NCBI RefSeq assembly: GCF_042679305.1
Contig: NZ_JBHTMP010000018.1
Location: forward strand, 60,322-124,321
DNA from: Micromonospora_H sonneratiae
GTDB taxonomy: Bacteria > Actinomycetota > Actinomycetes > Mycobacteriales > Micromonosporaceae
Direction: 5' to 3'
DNA length: 64,000 bases
In this document: positions 36,701 through 42,950 of the stretch, one piece after another
How positions within the stretch are numbered: the first letter of the stretch is position 1
Layout of the letters: each line of letters begins with the position of its first letter
Notes under the pieces: generated by a model
What the model saw: the letters and a program-made list of their open reading frames with translations, nothing else
What the model was told of the DNA's origin: nothing
Databases searched by the model: none
Program-made: the position numbers and the translations under genes

Positions 36701-37624
36701 CTGTTAGGCATGCTGGCCATCGGCGGTGTTCTCCTATGTGTTGCGGCCGGCCCCGCCTGCTGGACTGGTGCCGCTGCTGCGGCAGGTGAGTTCTATGCGG
36801 GCGGAAGTCTCCTTGGAGGAGCTGGCATAGGAGCGCTATCAGGCTATCTTACTCTGGGCGGGGCGGCTGCTGCTGGGGGTTTGTGTAGCTTTAGTGGAGA
36901 AACGCGTGTGTTGATGGGCGATGGAACGATCAAGCCCATCAGTGAGATCAAAATCGGGGATGTGGTCCTCGCTGCCGACCCTGAAACGGGCAAAAGTGGT
37001 CCGCGAGTCGTAACCCAAACATGGGCACACAAAGACAAGGTCGTCGACCTCGAGGTCGGCGAGCATCGCCTTGCAACCACCGAAGACCACCCATTCTGGA
37101 ATGATACGGACCGGCAGTGGCAGCGGGCTGACGAACTTGATCAGGGGGACCTTCTTGCAGCCGCAGAAGGTGTACAGGTTCGGGTCGAAGGTGTGATCAG
37201 CAACTCCACTCGCACCACTGTGGCCTACAACCTCACCGTCCACGACATCCACACGTACTATGTGCTCGCCGGCATCACTCCGGTGCTCGTGCACAACACG
37301 GGACCGGTTCCGTGTATCGCCACAGCTATCAGTCGGCAGAAGCAGGGGCGGCATGTCCAGGGAGATCCGTTGCATGCCAATACTGGCAAGAGCTACTTCA
37401 ATAGTCACGCGGATGCTCAGAGTGTGCTGGACGCGTACCACAACGGCCAAGCGACGGTTCTGGGGCAGATGAGCAACGGAAATATCGTTGTTCGCTACGG
37501 CAACGTGACTGGCTATAACAATAATCCCGGTGCAGGTTTTCTCGGTCAGCCTACGAATGTCTTTATGATCAAGGGAACGAAGAGTCCAAGCGTTGTTCCG
37601 ATAAACCCGAACTGGACACCTTAG
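30773..37624 (+). CDS. Secreted RHS-repeat polymorphic toxin with Hint domain and type-50-like toxin tip
   Basis: 2283 residues from GTG 30773 (GGGAGGGG just upstream). Order: signal peptide (LAFSLAAVLAITLAAEVPAVAA), a long N-terminal region, many YD/RHS repeats (YTYDALGRQTSI, YTYDQRGRKIRDEDP, YVYDADGNRLIRR), and the RHS core end LGRFISVDPLIDLSDPQQWNGY. A hydrophobic pretoxin segment (about 1970-2037) comes next. Then a Hint autoprotease (Cys2038 in CSFSGETRVL; TTEDHPFW; end VLVHN at 2175), and about 107 residues starting GPVPCIATAISRQKQGRH. That tip, with KQGRH..G, AQSVLDAYHNG and PTNVFMI...VVPINP, resembles Ntox50 nuclease-type toxins. A TTA codon (36704) lies in the AT-richer tip. Confidence 0.9.
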   Translation: MSAVRGPRRLAGSTRMFGRGQRSLAFSLAAVLAITLAAEVPAVAAPAAEWKPPAPKDVAGVAVKPVKNSPRPVWTAGNREARPVTKVTWPMPGKTNVDLSAQVAAATTTRAGVPETRAGVLPVWVSPAPLAAAQDVQRGAAGTTAVVGKVAVEVADRAAAARVGVSGLVMNVSRADGVRRAGAVAVRVDYSGFAGAHGGDWASRLRLVTLPDGKPLLSRNDTHTSSVSASVPLAADGGVTMLAVTAGPSGDNGDYTATSLSPSSTWQVSQQTGDFSWSYPLRMVPAVGGPVPSLSLAYSSSSVDGRTGGTNTQGSWIGDGWDMWPGYVERQFKSCADDKDTERGHEPNNKTVYSGDQCWFKPEGNATISLNGQATELVKSSANTWKGVSDDGSKIELLKDTSFNNGDNDGEYWKVTTIDGTQYFFGRNSGPGGASGALATNSVWTVPVYGNHPDEPGYQAGDYAGSRTTQGWRWNLDYVVDPHGNTMTYFYERETGAYGREGDVDKRTTYDRGGWLSRIEYGNRADAAATSHASARVLFDVADRCDTNCWSGSNPVEASWLDTPWDQYCKATPCTDQVAPTFWTAKRLSRIRAQVYAGTGDVYNEVEWWTLRHTYLQSGSNEGKPMWLAGITRTGKVTTAGGPEVSDPEVVFDPGTEPLANRVDAIADGRSNLFRNRINTITTESGARISVSYSATECTRSSLPAVHNNNKRCFPQHYAPEGEEPKLDWFHKYVVTRIDVYDNTGGFDHEQTNYDYLDTPAWHYDDSELVEEKKRTWGQFRGYGKVRVRKGFEDGVQSATEYLYLRGMDGDKQPSGTRTVTVTDSQGDAIEDHEAYNGMLREVTTLLGPGGDWITGTINTPVRQGPTATSGPLKAWMTNTGTVRNRAKLSDGTARWTKTVTTYNTDNLPIQVDDFGDEAAAKTDDDICVRTSYARNPDNWMLNQVKMTETVGVNCATTPILPGDMLSSIRYTYDAVTNNWDTYLPAKGNAVMVEEIDSWTGTTPNWIPTGQAKYDDNGRMVESIDALNRKSSTTYTPGSAGPVTSVRVTNNLGRTVTETMAPAWGQPVTNVDDANATRTDLVYDGLGRLLKVWQPGRLKSSYPNAPSTEFAYLVRNNAPTAVTVKTLLPTQSYLTSITLYDGLMRERQTQTKAPGGGRVLTDTVYDSRGLVDWVSNPYYDSTNTSPNTTLVAGPGTAAIPSLVTNVYDEAGRVTNQIFKAGANEKWRTITFYGGDRVSVTPPDGATATTSITDARGRTVELRQYKDRADVGSNNPATFDKTEYSHTSRGELASVTDPAGNTWRYTYDQRGRKIRDEDPDKGITTSTYDAAGQLITTTDARGITLAYTYDALGRQTSIRDGSITGDKRAEWVYDTLTNGIGKPTKSIRYEPAGSTNAYINEITAYDTAGRPTATSVTIPSSEAGLCASGTITPCAYSFATTYAVNGQPESTTLPAAAGMPSEDLYFSYNDVGLDIGPLSASQIYANATYNKLGQLTQRILGDFGKQTIFNYTYEQSTARLTNAYAIPEQKPEIFNLTYTYDAAGNVTQIKDTPAVGAEDTQCYQHDYLRRLTNAWTPATGDCAPAPTIGGLGGPAPYWHSYTYDATGNRLTETQHGSTNTTRAYTYPAQGGPAGSKPHAVTTVETTGTTNKTENYTYDQAGNTTTRPGNNGIQTLTWNNDDRLATVTDTTGATSYVYDADGNRLIRRDPAGSTLYLPGGMEVRKPETGTATSTRYYSHAGTIIAMRTSAGTLDWFGNDHHNTAEATISNTDLTVARRRTLPFGGNRENPIGTWPTAMDKGFVGGTKDDTGLTHLGAREYDPTLGRFISVDPLIDLSDPQQWNGYSYANNNPGTLTDPSGLAPCERGEDCSGYNGGDPDEKKNNPCWPAKCKKPKKSKGKTINDWLGSPVPGGIPDFVHASGDYRGSERFTWREAFEWAAQSPVNESYMCYHILGLSKAECEPAPESNSVSAVEGLNALLGMLAIGGVLLCVAAGPACWTGAAAAAGEFYAGGSLLGGAGIGALSGYLTLGGAAAAGGLCSFSGETRVLMGDGTIKPISEIKIGDVVLAADPETGKSGPRVVTQTWAHKDKVVDLEVGEHRLATTEDHPFWNDTDRQWQRADELDQGDLLAAAEGVQVRVEGVISNSTRTTVAYNLTVHDIHTYYVLAGITPVLVHNTGPVPCIATAISRQKQGRHVQGDPLHANTGKSYFNSHADAQSVLDAYHNGQATVLGQMSNGNIVVRYGNVTGYNNNPGAGFLGQPTNVFMIKGTKSPSVVPINPNWTP

Positions 37625-37638
37625 GAAGGGATGGTCAG

Positions 37639-37941
37639 TTGGAAGCCTCTCTGGAGCGCGAGAATAGGTTGGTGCTTGATGTCGTCCAGGCGGCCCTCGG
37701 GCTCATCTCGCGAGAAGTGCGCGCTATTTCGTTTGATCAAGATTCCGGCCAAATAAATCTATATATTGCCGTCTATGAGCGTAATGCGCAGGTCGACGAG
37801 GATGTCGAGGATCTGGTGTTCGAACTAGAGGCCCTCCAGGATGGCCCGGTCGTGATAGAGTCGCACGTTTTTGTTGGTGCGCCAAACGCCGAATGGTCCG
37901 GAAATTCCGGTCGTCGTGTTTACCTAGCTAAAGAGACGTGA
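37639..37941 (+). CDS. Probable immunity protein for the RHS toxin
   Basis: 100 residues from TTG 37639, with GGAAGGG 8 bases upstream and only 14 bases after the toxin stop. Short, acidic and soluble: ENRLVLDVVQAALGLIS, VRAISFDQDSGQINLYIAVYER, EDVEDLVFELEALQDGPVV. No family recognised. Polymorphic toxins are nearly always followed by their antidote, so the role is inferred from position. Base composition is clearly AT-richer than the flanking genome, as expected of an exchanged toxin/immunity cassette. Confidence 0.7.
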   Translation: MEASLERENRLVLDVVQAALGLISREVRAISFDQDSGQINLYIAVYERNAQVDEDVEDLVFELEALQDGPVVIESHVFVGAPNAEWSGNSGRRVYLAKET

Positions 37942-37976
37942 GGGGCGCCATGTATAAAGGTTGATGTCGATTCCCT

Positions 37977-38460
37977 GTGTTGTCTTTAACTTCCTGTCCG
38001 TGCGTGGTTGGCTTGTTGGTGACCGCGATCGACGGTGCCGTGTTCGACCTGACCGATACGGCGCAGATGCGGGTTCACCACCCCGACCCGCAGCCGTTTC
38101 CCGCAGGCGCGGATGGTCGTGGTGATCGCCTGCGGTATCCGGTGGGTCCTGGCCGCCCGGATCGGCTCGTCCGGGATCAGCGAGCAGGTCCTGATCTCCA
38201 GCAGGTCCTGATCGGCGAGTTACGGCCGGGCACGATCAACCTGGCTGACCGGGCTTATTCTCGATGGACCGCTGGGTGCGGGCGGCCGGGACCGCGGGCG
38301 CGTATGCTGTGGCGGGTCAAGAACGCCGCCCGGAGCCTGCCGCCCGGCTGGTCGAGGTGCTTCCGGACGGCTCCACGTTGGTCGAACTTGCCGAGTCTGA
38401 CGCGATGCTGTTGCGTCGCCGCGCCACCTGCGGCGACCGTGGCCTGCTCCGGCTGCGTCC
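37977..38460 (+). pseudogene. Decayed IS4-family transposase fragment
   Basis: Pieces of an actinobacterial IS4-type DDE transposase appear in shifting frames: LLVTAIDGAVFDLTDTAQMR, then QVLIGELRPGTINLADRAYS (second Asp region), then MDRWVRAAGT, MLWRVKNAARSLP and LVEVLPDGSTLVELAESDAMLLRRRA. At least two frameshifts and missing N- and C-terminal parts make it dead. It follows the immunity gene by about 35 bases and runs up to the IS5 copy. No intact terminal repeats were found. Confidence 0.75.
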
Positions 38461-38510
38461 GATACTCACCGGCCTGGGCGAGGGCTCCAGATTCCGGATG
38501 GAGTGTCTGA
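38461..38510 (+). pseudogene. Left stub of the gene interrupted by IS5
   Basis: In the frame that continues across the IS5 site this reads DTHRPGRGLQIPDGVSE, joining to WQPSG at 39442 once IS5 and one copy of the 3-bp target are removed. Its upstream part has been replaced by the IS4 relic, so the original start is lost. Confidence 0.45.
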
Positions 38511-38526
38511 GTGAGTGTTTGAGAAG
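38511..38526. repeat. IS5 terminal inverted repeat, transposase 3' side
   Basis: Perfect partner of 39422-39437. Outside it lies the TGA target copy. Confidence 0.85.
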
Positions 38527-38529
38527 GGT

Positions 38530-39388
38530 CTATGAGGGTCGGCTGTAGGTGCGGCGTTGTTGGCGGGTGGCCGGTCTGCCACGGGCGAGGCGGCGGGTCA
38601 TGGTGTTGATCGCGGCCCAGCGGATCATGGCCTCCGAATGGGCGGGGTCGCGTTCGTAGTTCACGGGCCAGCCGGTGGTGGTTGGTGAACCAGGCGAAGC
38701 TGCGTTCGACTGGCCATCGTCTCGGGATCAGGGTGAAGCCTCGCTGGCCGGCTGGTTTGCGGACGATGTGCAGGGTGGTGGCCAGGATTCGGGTGGCCCA
38801 GTCCACGAGGCGGCCGGCGAAGCCGCCGTCGGCGAGAACGAACCGCACGGGTGTGGCCAGGTAGAGGCTGAGCAGGGTCGACTTCGCGCCGTCACGGTCC
38901 TGGACGTTGGCGGCGCAGACCATGACCACCAGGAGCAGGCGCAGTGTGTCGGTGACGATGAACCGTTTCCGGCCGTTGATCTTTTTGCCGGCGTCGTAGC
39001 CGCGGCTGTCCCGGGCGACGGTGTCGGCGGCTTTGACGCTCTGGGAGTCGATGATCCCCGCTGATGGTTGGGGGTTACGGCCCTGGCTGACACGTACCTG
39101 TTCGCGCAGTTGGTCGAGGATGCGTTGGGTGACGTCATCGGTCTCCCAGCGTACGAAGTGCCAGTAGACGGTCTGTCATGGTGGGAAGTCGATCGGTAGT
39201 TGCCGCCACGAGCATCCGGTGCGTACGACGTAGAGGATGGCGTCCACGATCGCCCGACGGGGGTGTTTCTCCGGTCGTCCACCTGGACGTGGTGGTGGCA
39301 GCAGCGGGGCGATGTGACGCCACTGGGCGTTGGTCAGATCCGAGGGGTATCGGCGTCTACGGGGCACGCCCAGCCAACATGGCATCAA
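38530..39388 (-). pseudogene. IS5-family DDE transposase with nonsense and frameshift mutations
   Basis: Starts YPSDLTNAQWRHIAPLLPPPRPGGRPEKHPRRA, typical of IS5 transposases. DDE residues are seen in GIIDSQSVKAADTV, FVLADGGFAGRLVDW and PRRWPVERSFAWF. Lesion 1: PIDFPP-TGA-QTVYWHF at 39176-39178, where relatives have Trp (TGG to TGA). Lesion 2: one extra base near 38659, after which the correct ending (DYERDPAHSEAMIRWAAIN, then the TAG at 38530-38532) is read only in another frame. The copy cannot make full-length transposase. Confidence 0.85.
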
Positions 39389-39421
39389 CGATCATCAGTC
39401 GCACGCCAGGTGCGAACAGCT

Positions 39422-39437
39422 CTTCTCAAACACTCAC
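39422..39437. repeat. IS5 terminal inverted repeat, transposase 5' side
   Basis: CTTCTCAAACACTCAC, exact complement of 38511-38526; the TAA target copy follows. Confidence 0.85.
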
Positions 39438-39441
39438 TAAG

Positions 39442-39684
39442 TGGCAGCCGAGCGGGTCGCCGAGTAACGATCTCGACATATCGGCCGATCTGCCTGCTGC
39501 ACAAGTGGCGGACGGTGTACTGCCAGTCGATGCCCACGTATACGATGAAGCTGAAAACTATGTCGGCGAGTTGCTTGTCTGGCTCTCAGGGGGACGATTT
39601 TCGTCGCTCGAATTCGCCTGGGTGGCGGATGAGATGCCGATCTCCCTACCTTCCGTGAGTTCGATTAGAGTCAGCCGTCGATAG
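39442..39684 (+). pseudogene. C-terminal remnant of a small immunity-like protein
   Basis: Reads WQPSGSPSNDLDISADLP, then PVDAHVYDEAENYVGELLVWLSGG, RFSSLEFAWVADEMPISLPS and a terminal stop at 39682-39684. The GELLVWL..G.FSSLEFAWV.DE pattern resembles small soluble proteins often found as antidotes or orphans in actinobacterial toxin loci. The N-terminal part is lost to IS4/IS5. Probably an older, second immunity gene displaced from the RHS locus; the family match is from memory of the motif only. Confidence 0.55.
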
Positions 39685-39727
39685 TCTTTGCGGCGGCACT
39701 TGGGTGAGGATTCGTATCATTGTATTG

Positions 39728-39774
39728 ACAACGTAGTGGATCCACTGCCGTAGGTGGTGCATCCACTACGTTGT
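39728..39774. terminator. Strong hairpin closing the toxin locus
   Basis: ACAACGTAGTGGAT (39728-39741) and ATCCACTACGTTGT (39761-39774) are perfect 14-bp arms. The 19-base loop contains a further CCAC/GTGG stem. It separates the toxin locus from the ArsR gene. The rest of 39685-39997 has no gene; an inverted GCAA...TTGC (39951-39964) near the ArsR start may be its operator. Confidence 0.65.
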
Positions 39775-39997
39775 GTGCCGTGGGCGTGGTTGTTCGCGTG
39801 GATTGATGGCAAGCATTCAGTGTGCATGTAAATCGACGGATGGCGGCCTGGCTCGATCCCGGCGACGGGCGAGGCTGCGGGTGTTGCGGTGAGTAGCGTT
39901 GCGGTTCGATCGGAAGTCGCTCTACAAAGTGCAGCTGCAGCGAGTGTTGTGCAATAGGTGTTGCGAAATGCCGGTTGCGCGTGCCATGCTGGCGATC

Positions 39998-40573
39998 ATG
40001 AGTGATGCTGAGGTTCGCCAGGTCACCGACTCCAAGGTGCTGGCCGCCGTGTCGCACCCACTGCGGCGTCGGCTGATGGACGTACTCAAGGTGGATGGGC
40101 CGTCGACGGTGAGCATGCTGGCCGAGCGCACCGGCCAGGCGGTGGCCAACATCAGCCACCACATGAAGGTGCTCGGTGCCTGCGACCTGGTCGCCGAGGC
40201 CCCCGAGCTGGCCCGGGACCGCCGCGAGCGGTGGTGGCGGCTGGTCTCACCCAGCCTGCGCTGGGCCACCGCCGACTTCGGCGACGACCCGGCCACCCAG
40301 GCGGTGGCCAACGCTGCCGCGTCGCTCAACCTCGACCGGCACATGAGCCTCGTCCGGGCCTGGTTCGCCGCCAGCGAGGCCGAGCACCAGGCCTGGGGCG
40401 AGAGCGCCTTCTCCACCGACCGGTGGCTGCGGCTGACCCCGGACGAACTGGCCCAGGTCGAGCAGGAGATCAACGGTGTGTTGACCCGGTGGGCCACCCG
40501 GGACGTACCGGACGACGGGCAGCCGCGCGAGCCGGTCTTCCTGTTCGCCCACGGCGTACCGGCGCAGCCGTGA
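39998..40573 (+). CDS. ArsR-type winged-helix regulator
   Basis: 191 residues from ATG 39998 (MSDAEVRQVTDSKVLAAVSHPLRRRLMDVL); ATG 39968 would add ten residues. The winged helix spans about residues 10-85, with recognition helix TGQAVANISHHMKVL, typical of ArsR/HTH_20 regulators. The C-terminal half is helical, with no obvious metal-binding Cys/His set, so it is probably a small-molecule or drug sensor. It overlaps the MFS start by 4 bases (GTGA), so regulator and pump are co-translated. Autoregulation through the GCAATAGGTGTTGC inverted repeat is likely but unproven. Confidence 0.88.
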   Translation: MSDAEVRQVTDSKVLAAVSHPLRRRLMDVLKVDGPSTVSMLAERTGQAVANISHHMKVLGACDLVAEAPELARDRRERWWRLVSPSLRWATADFGDDPATQAVANAAASLNLDRHMSLVRAWFAASEAEHQAWGESAFSTDRWLRLTPDELAQVEQEINGVLTRWATRDVPDDGQPREPVFLFAHGVPAQP

Positions 40574-41961
40574 CCGTCGTCGAGGCCGCGCCCCCGACGG
40601 CCGCCCGGCACCCTCGCCGCCGGGGTGGGTTGTTCTGGCACCGGGACTTCCGGCTGCTCTGGATCGGGCAGGCCACCAGCAAGTTCGGCAGCAGCGTGAC
40701 CAGCGTGGCGCTACCGCTGGTGGCGGTCGCCACGCTCGGCGCGACCACGTTCCAGGTGGCGCTGCTGGCCGCCGCCGCATGGGTGCCGTGGCTGATCATC
40801 GGACTGCCCGCCGGTGCCTGGGTGGACCGGCTGCCGCGTCGCCCGGTGATGGTGGTCTGCAACGTCGCCTCGATGCTGCTGTTCCTCAGCATCCCGGTGG
40901 CGGCCGGGCTCGACGTGCTGACCATCGAGCAACTGCTGGTCGTGGCCCTCGGGGCCGGTACGGCCAGTGTCTTCTTCCAGACCGCCTACCAGGTCTACCT
41001 GCCGGCGCTGCTGAGGCCCGAGGAGGTGCCGGAAGGTAACGCCAAGTTGCAGGGCACCGAGGCGGTGGCCCAGGTCGCCGGGCCGGGCGCGGCTGGACTG
41101 ATCGCCCAGGCGTTCGGCGCGGTGCTGGCGCTGCTGGCCGACGCGATCGGCTTCCTGGTCTCGGCGGTCTGCCTGTTGGCGATCCGGACCCCGGAGCCGC
41201 GGGCCACCGGGAAGCGCCGGTCGGGCAGCCTGCGCCGGGAAATCGGGGAAGGGCTTCACTTCCTGGTACGGGATCCGTACCTGTGGGTGCTCACGGTCTT
41301 CGGCGCGGTCAGCAACCTTTGCCTGATCGGCTACCAGGCGATCCTGGTCGTCTTCCTGGTCGACGAGGTCGGGCTGAGCCCCGGTCTGGTGGGCGGCCTG
41401 ATCGGCGGGATGAGCCTTGGCGGCGTGCTCGGCGCGGCGCTGGCCACCCCGATCGCCCGCCGGTTCGGTACGGCCCGGGGGCTGATCGTGAGCGAACTGG
41501 GCGTGGCACCGTTCGGGCTGCTCATCCCACTGGCCGCCCCGGGCCCGCGACTGCTGCTGGCGGTCGCCGGGGGAGTGGTGCTGATCGCCGGGGTGGTCGC
41601 CGGCAACGTGATCAAGGGCAGTTTCCGGCAGACGTACACCCCGCACCACATGCTCGGCCGGGTCACGGTCAGCATGCAACTGCTGAACTACGGCACGATC
41701 CCGATCGGAGCACTGCTGGCCGGTGCGCTCGGCACCGCGCTGGGTGTCCGTACGGCGATGTGGATCACGATGGGTGGCCTGGCCCTGACCGGGCTGATCC
41801 TGCTCGTCGGGCCGATCCGGCAGCGCCGGGATCTCCCGAGTCAGCCGCCGTCCGGCCACCAACCACCGGTCGGGAACGACGTCACATCGGCCGTACGTTG
41901 TCCGCCTGCGGACCCTTCTGCCCCTGGGTCACCTCGAACTCCACCTTCTGCCCCTCGTTGA
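40570..41961 (+). CDS. MFS transporter (EntS/MacB-like drug or siderophore efflux type)
   Basis: 463 residues from GTG 40570. About twelve hydrophobic segments; the loop 2-3 signature is GAWVDRLPRRPVMVVC. The LFWHRDFRLLWIGQATSKFGSSVTSVALPL start and the QGTEAVAQVAGPGAAGLI region fit the MFS_3/enterobactin-exporter-like group, commonly paired with ArsR genes in actinobacteria. The last about 27 codons run antisense into the cold-shock gene and encode a low-complexity tail (PPADPSAPGSPRTPPSAPR), so the original stop was probably lost. Confidence 0.88.
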   Translation: MTVVEAAPPTAARHPRRRGGLFWHRDFRLLWIGQATSKFGSSVTSVALPLVAVATLGATTFQVALLAAAAWVPWLIIGLPAGAWVDRLPRRPVMVVCNVASMLLFLSIPVAAGLDVLTIEQLLVVALGAGTASVFFQTAYQVYLPALLRPEEVPEGNAKLQGTEAVAQVAGPGAAGLIAQAFGAVLALLADAIGFLVSAVCLLAIRTPEPRATGKRRSGSLRREIGEGLHFLVRDPYLWVLTVFGAVSNLCLIGYQAILVVFLVDEVGLSPGLVGGLIGGMSLGGVLGAALATPIARRFGTARGLIVSELGVAPFGLLIPLAAPGPRLLLAVAGGVVLIAGVVAGNVIKGSFRQTYTPHHMLGRVTVSMQLLNYGTIPIGALLAGALGTALGVRTAMWITMGGLALTGLILLVGPIRQRRDLPSQPPSGHQPPVGNDVTSAVRCPPADPSAPGSPRTPPSAPR

Positions 41962-42085
41962 GTTCCCGGTAGCCGGAACCCGAGATGGCCGAGTAGTGGA
42001 CGAAGACGTCGGGGCCACCGCCGTCCTGTTCGATGAAGCCGAAGCCCTTTTCGGAGTTGAACCACTTCACGGTGCCGGTTGCCAT
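41882..42085 (-). CDS. Cold-shock protein (CspA family)
   Basis: 67 residues. RNP1 (GFGFIEQ) and RNP2 (VFVHYSAI) are intact, within MATGTVKWFNSEKGFGF and DVFVHYSAISGSGYREL; it ends GQKGPQADNVRPM. A single-stranded nucleic-acid chaperone. ATG 42085 is preceded by CGAGGAG. Its final 80 bases are overlapped antisense by the MFS reading frame. Confidence 0.96.
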   Translation of the reverse strand: MATGTVKWFNSEKGFGFIEQDGGGPDVFVHYSAISGSGYRELNEGQKVEFEVTQGQKGPQADNVRPM

Positions 42086-42260
42086 GCAAATCTCCTCGTG
42101 CGGGCGTGGGCACGAAAGGTCCTGGTCCACCGGTCTCCAGACCGGTGACTGCCCACACCCCAACGACACTAGCGGTCCGGCTGCCCGTATGTGGCGAAGT
42201 CGGATGAGCGATGAACGGGGATTGACCCCGGATACGTCACTTATCGGGCATGCTTGACCG

Positions 42261-42950
42261 GTGACGAGCCGGACCGCATCGGCATTGGCCGATCTTGAGC
42301 GCAAGGTCGAGGCTCCCGACGTCGGGAGCCTCGACCGGCTCCATCTCGTACCGGCACCTTCCGTGCCCGAGATCCAGCTGCACCTGGCCGAGGATGCCAT
42401 GGTGTGGTGGGCACGGATGGAAGCAGAGGCGGGCGAGGGATTGGCCCCACCGTTCTGGGCCACCGCCTGGCCGGGAGGTCAGGCACTGGCCCGCTACCTG
42501 CTGGACAATTCGTGGGCGGTGGTCGGCCGCCGGGTGTTGGACCTGGCCGCCGGCTCGGGGCTGGCCGGTATCGCAGCGGCCAAGGCCGGCGCCGCGACGG
42601 TGACGGTCAACGACATCGACCCGTACGCGCTCGCTGCGGCCACCCTGAACGCGAAGGCCAACCGGGTGTCCATCACGATCAGCAGTGCCGACCTGCTCGA
42701 CGGAGACGGCGGTGACGCCGAGTTGGTGCTGGCCGGTGACGTCTTCTACGGCGAAGCGATGGCCGAGCGGGTGCTGCACTTCGTCGAGCGGGTCGTGGGG
42801 CGGGGTGCCCGGGTCCTCATCGGTGACCCCGGCCGGGTCCATCTGCCCCACGACCGCCTACGCGTGCTGGCCAGCTACGAAGCCTCGACCACCGGTGCCT
42901 TCGGCGACATCGAGATCGAACGGATGCAGGTGCTGGAACCGCAGGCCTAA
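42261..42950 (+). CDS. Class I SAM-dependent methyltransferase (lysine-methyltransferase-like)
   Basis: 229 residues from GTG 42261. SAM motif I is RVLDLAAGSGLAGIAAAKAGA; the acidic end of motif II is VTVNDIDPYALAAA; motif IV is ELVLAGDVFYGEAMA. PSVPEIQLHLAEDAM and PPFWATAWPGGQALARYLLDN are typical of the ETF-beta/METTL20-like (PrmA-related) protein methyltransferases. The first 20 residues contain an in-frame palindrome (42306-42335), so the true start could be downstream. Its stop overlaps the FKBP stop by 4 bases, convergently. Confidence 0.85.
   Translation: MTSRTASALADLERKVEAPDVGSLDRLHLVPAPSVPEIQLHLAEDAMVWWARMEAEAGEGLAPPFWATAWPGGQALARYLLDNSWAVVGRRVLDLAAGSGLAGIAAAKAGAATVTVNDIDPYALAAATLNAKANRVSITISSADLLDGDGGDAELVLAGDVFYGEAMAERVLHFVERVVGRGARVLIGDPGRVHLPHDRLRVLASYEASTTGAFGDIEIERMQVLEPQA
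42306..42335. repeat. Perfect 30-bp palindrome inside the methyltransferase 5' coding region
   Basis: GTCGAGGCTCCCGAC is followed directly by its exact complement GTCGGGAGCCTCGAC. Read in frame it encodes VEAPDVGSLD. It could form a strong hairpin in the nascent mRNA. Confidence 0.8.

Larger units (their letters stand above)
38511..39437 (-). mobile_element. IS5-family insertion sequence, inactivated
   Basis: About 927 bases bounded by perfect 16-bp inverted repeats: GTGAGTGTTTGAGAAG at 38511-38526 and its complement at 39422-39437. Flanks are CTGAG on the left and CTAAG on the right, consistent with a CTNAG/TNA-type target (3-bp copies TGA 38508-38510 and TAA 39438-39440, one base mutated). 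One transposase gene fills it, on the minus strand, with two lesions. It lies inside a small gene already damaged by the IS4 relic. Confidence 0.85.

Noticed and set aside
37977..38510. A 177-residue plus-strand gene as a functional transposase
   Set aside because: The frame joins transposase pieces with non-coding shifts; both ends of the enzyme are missing.
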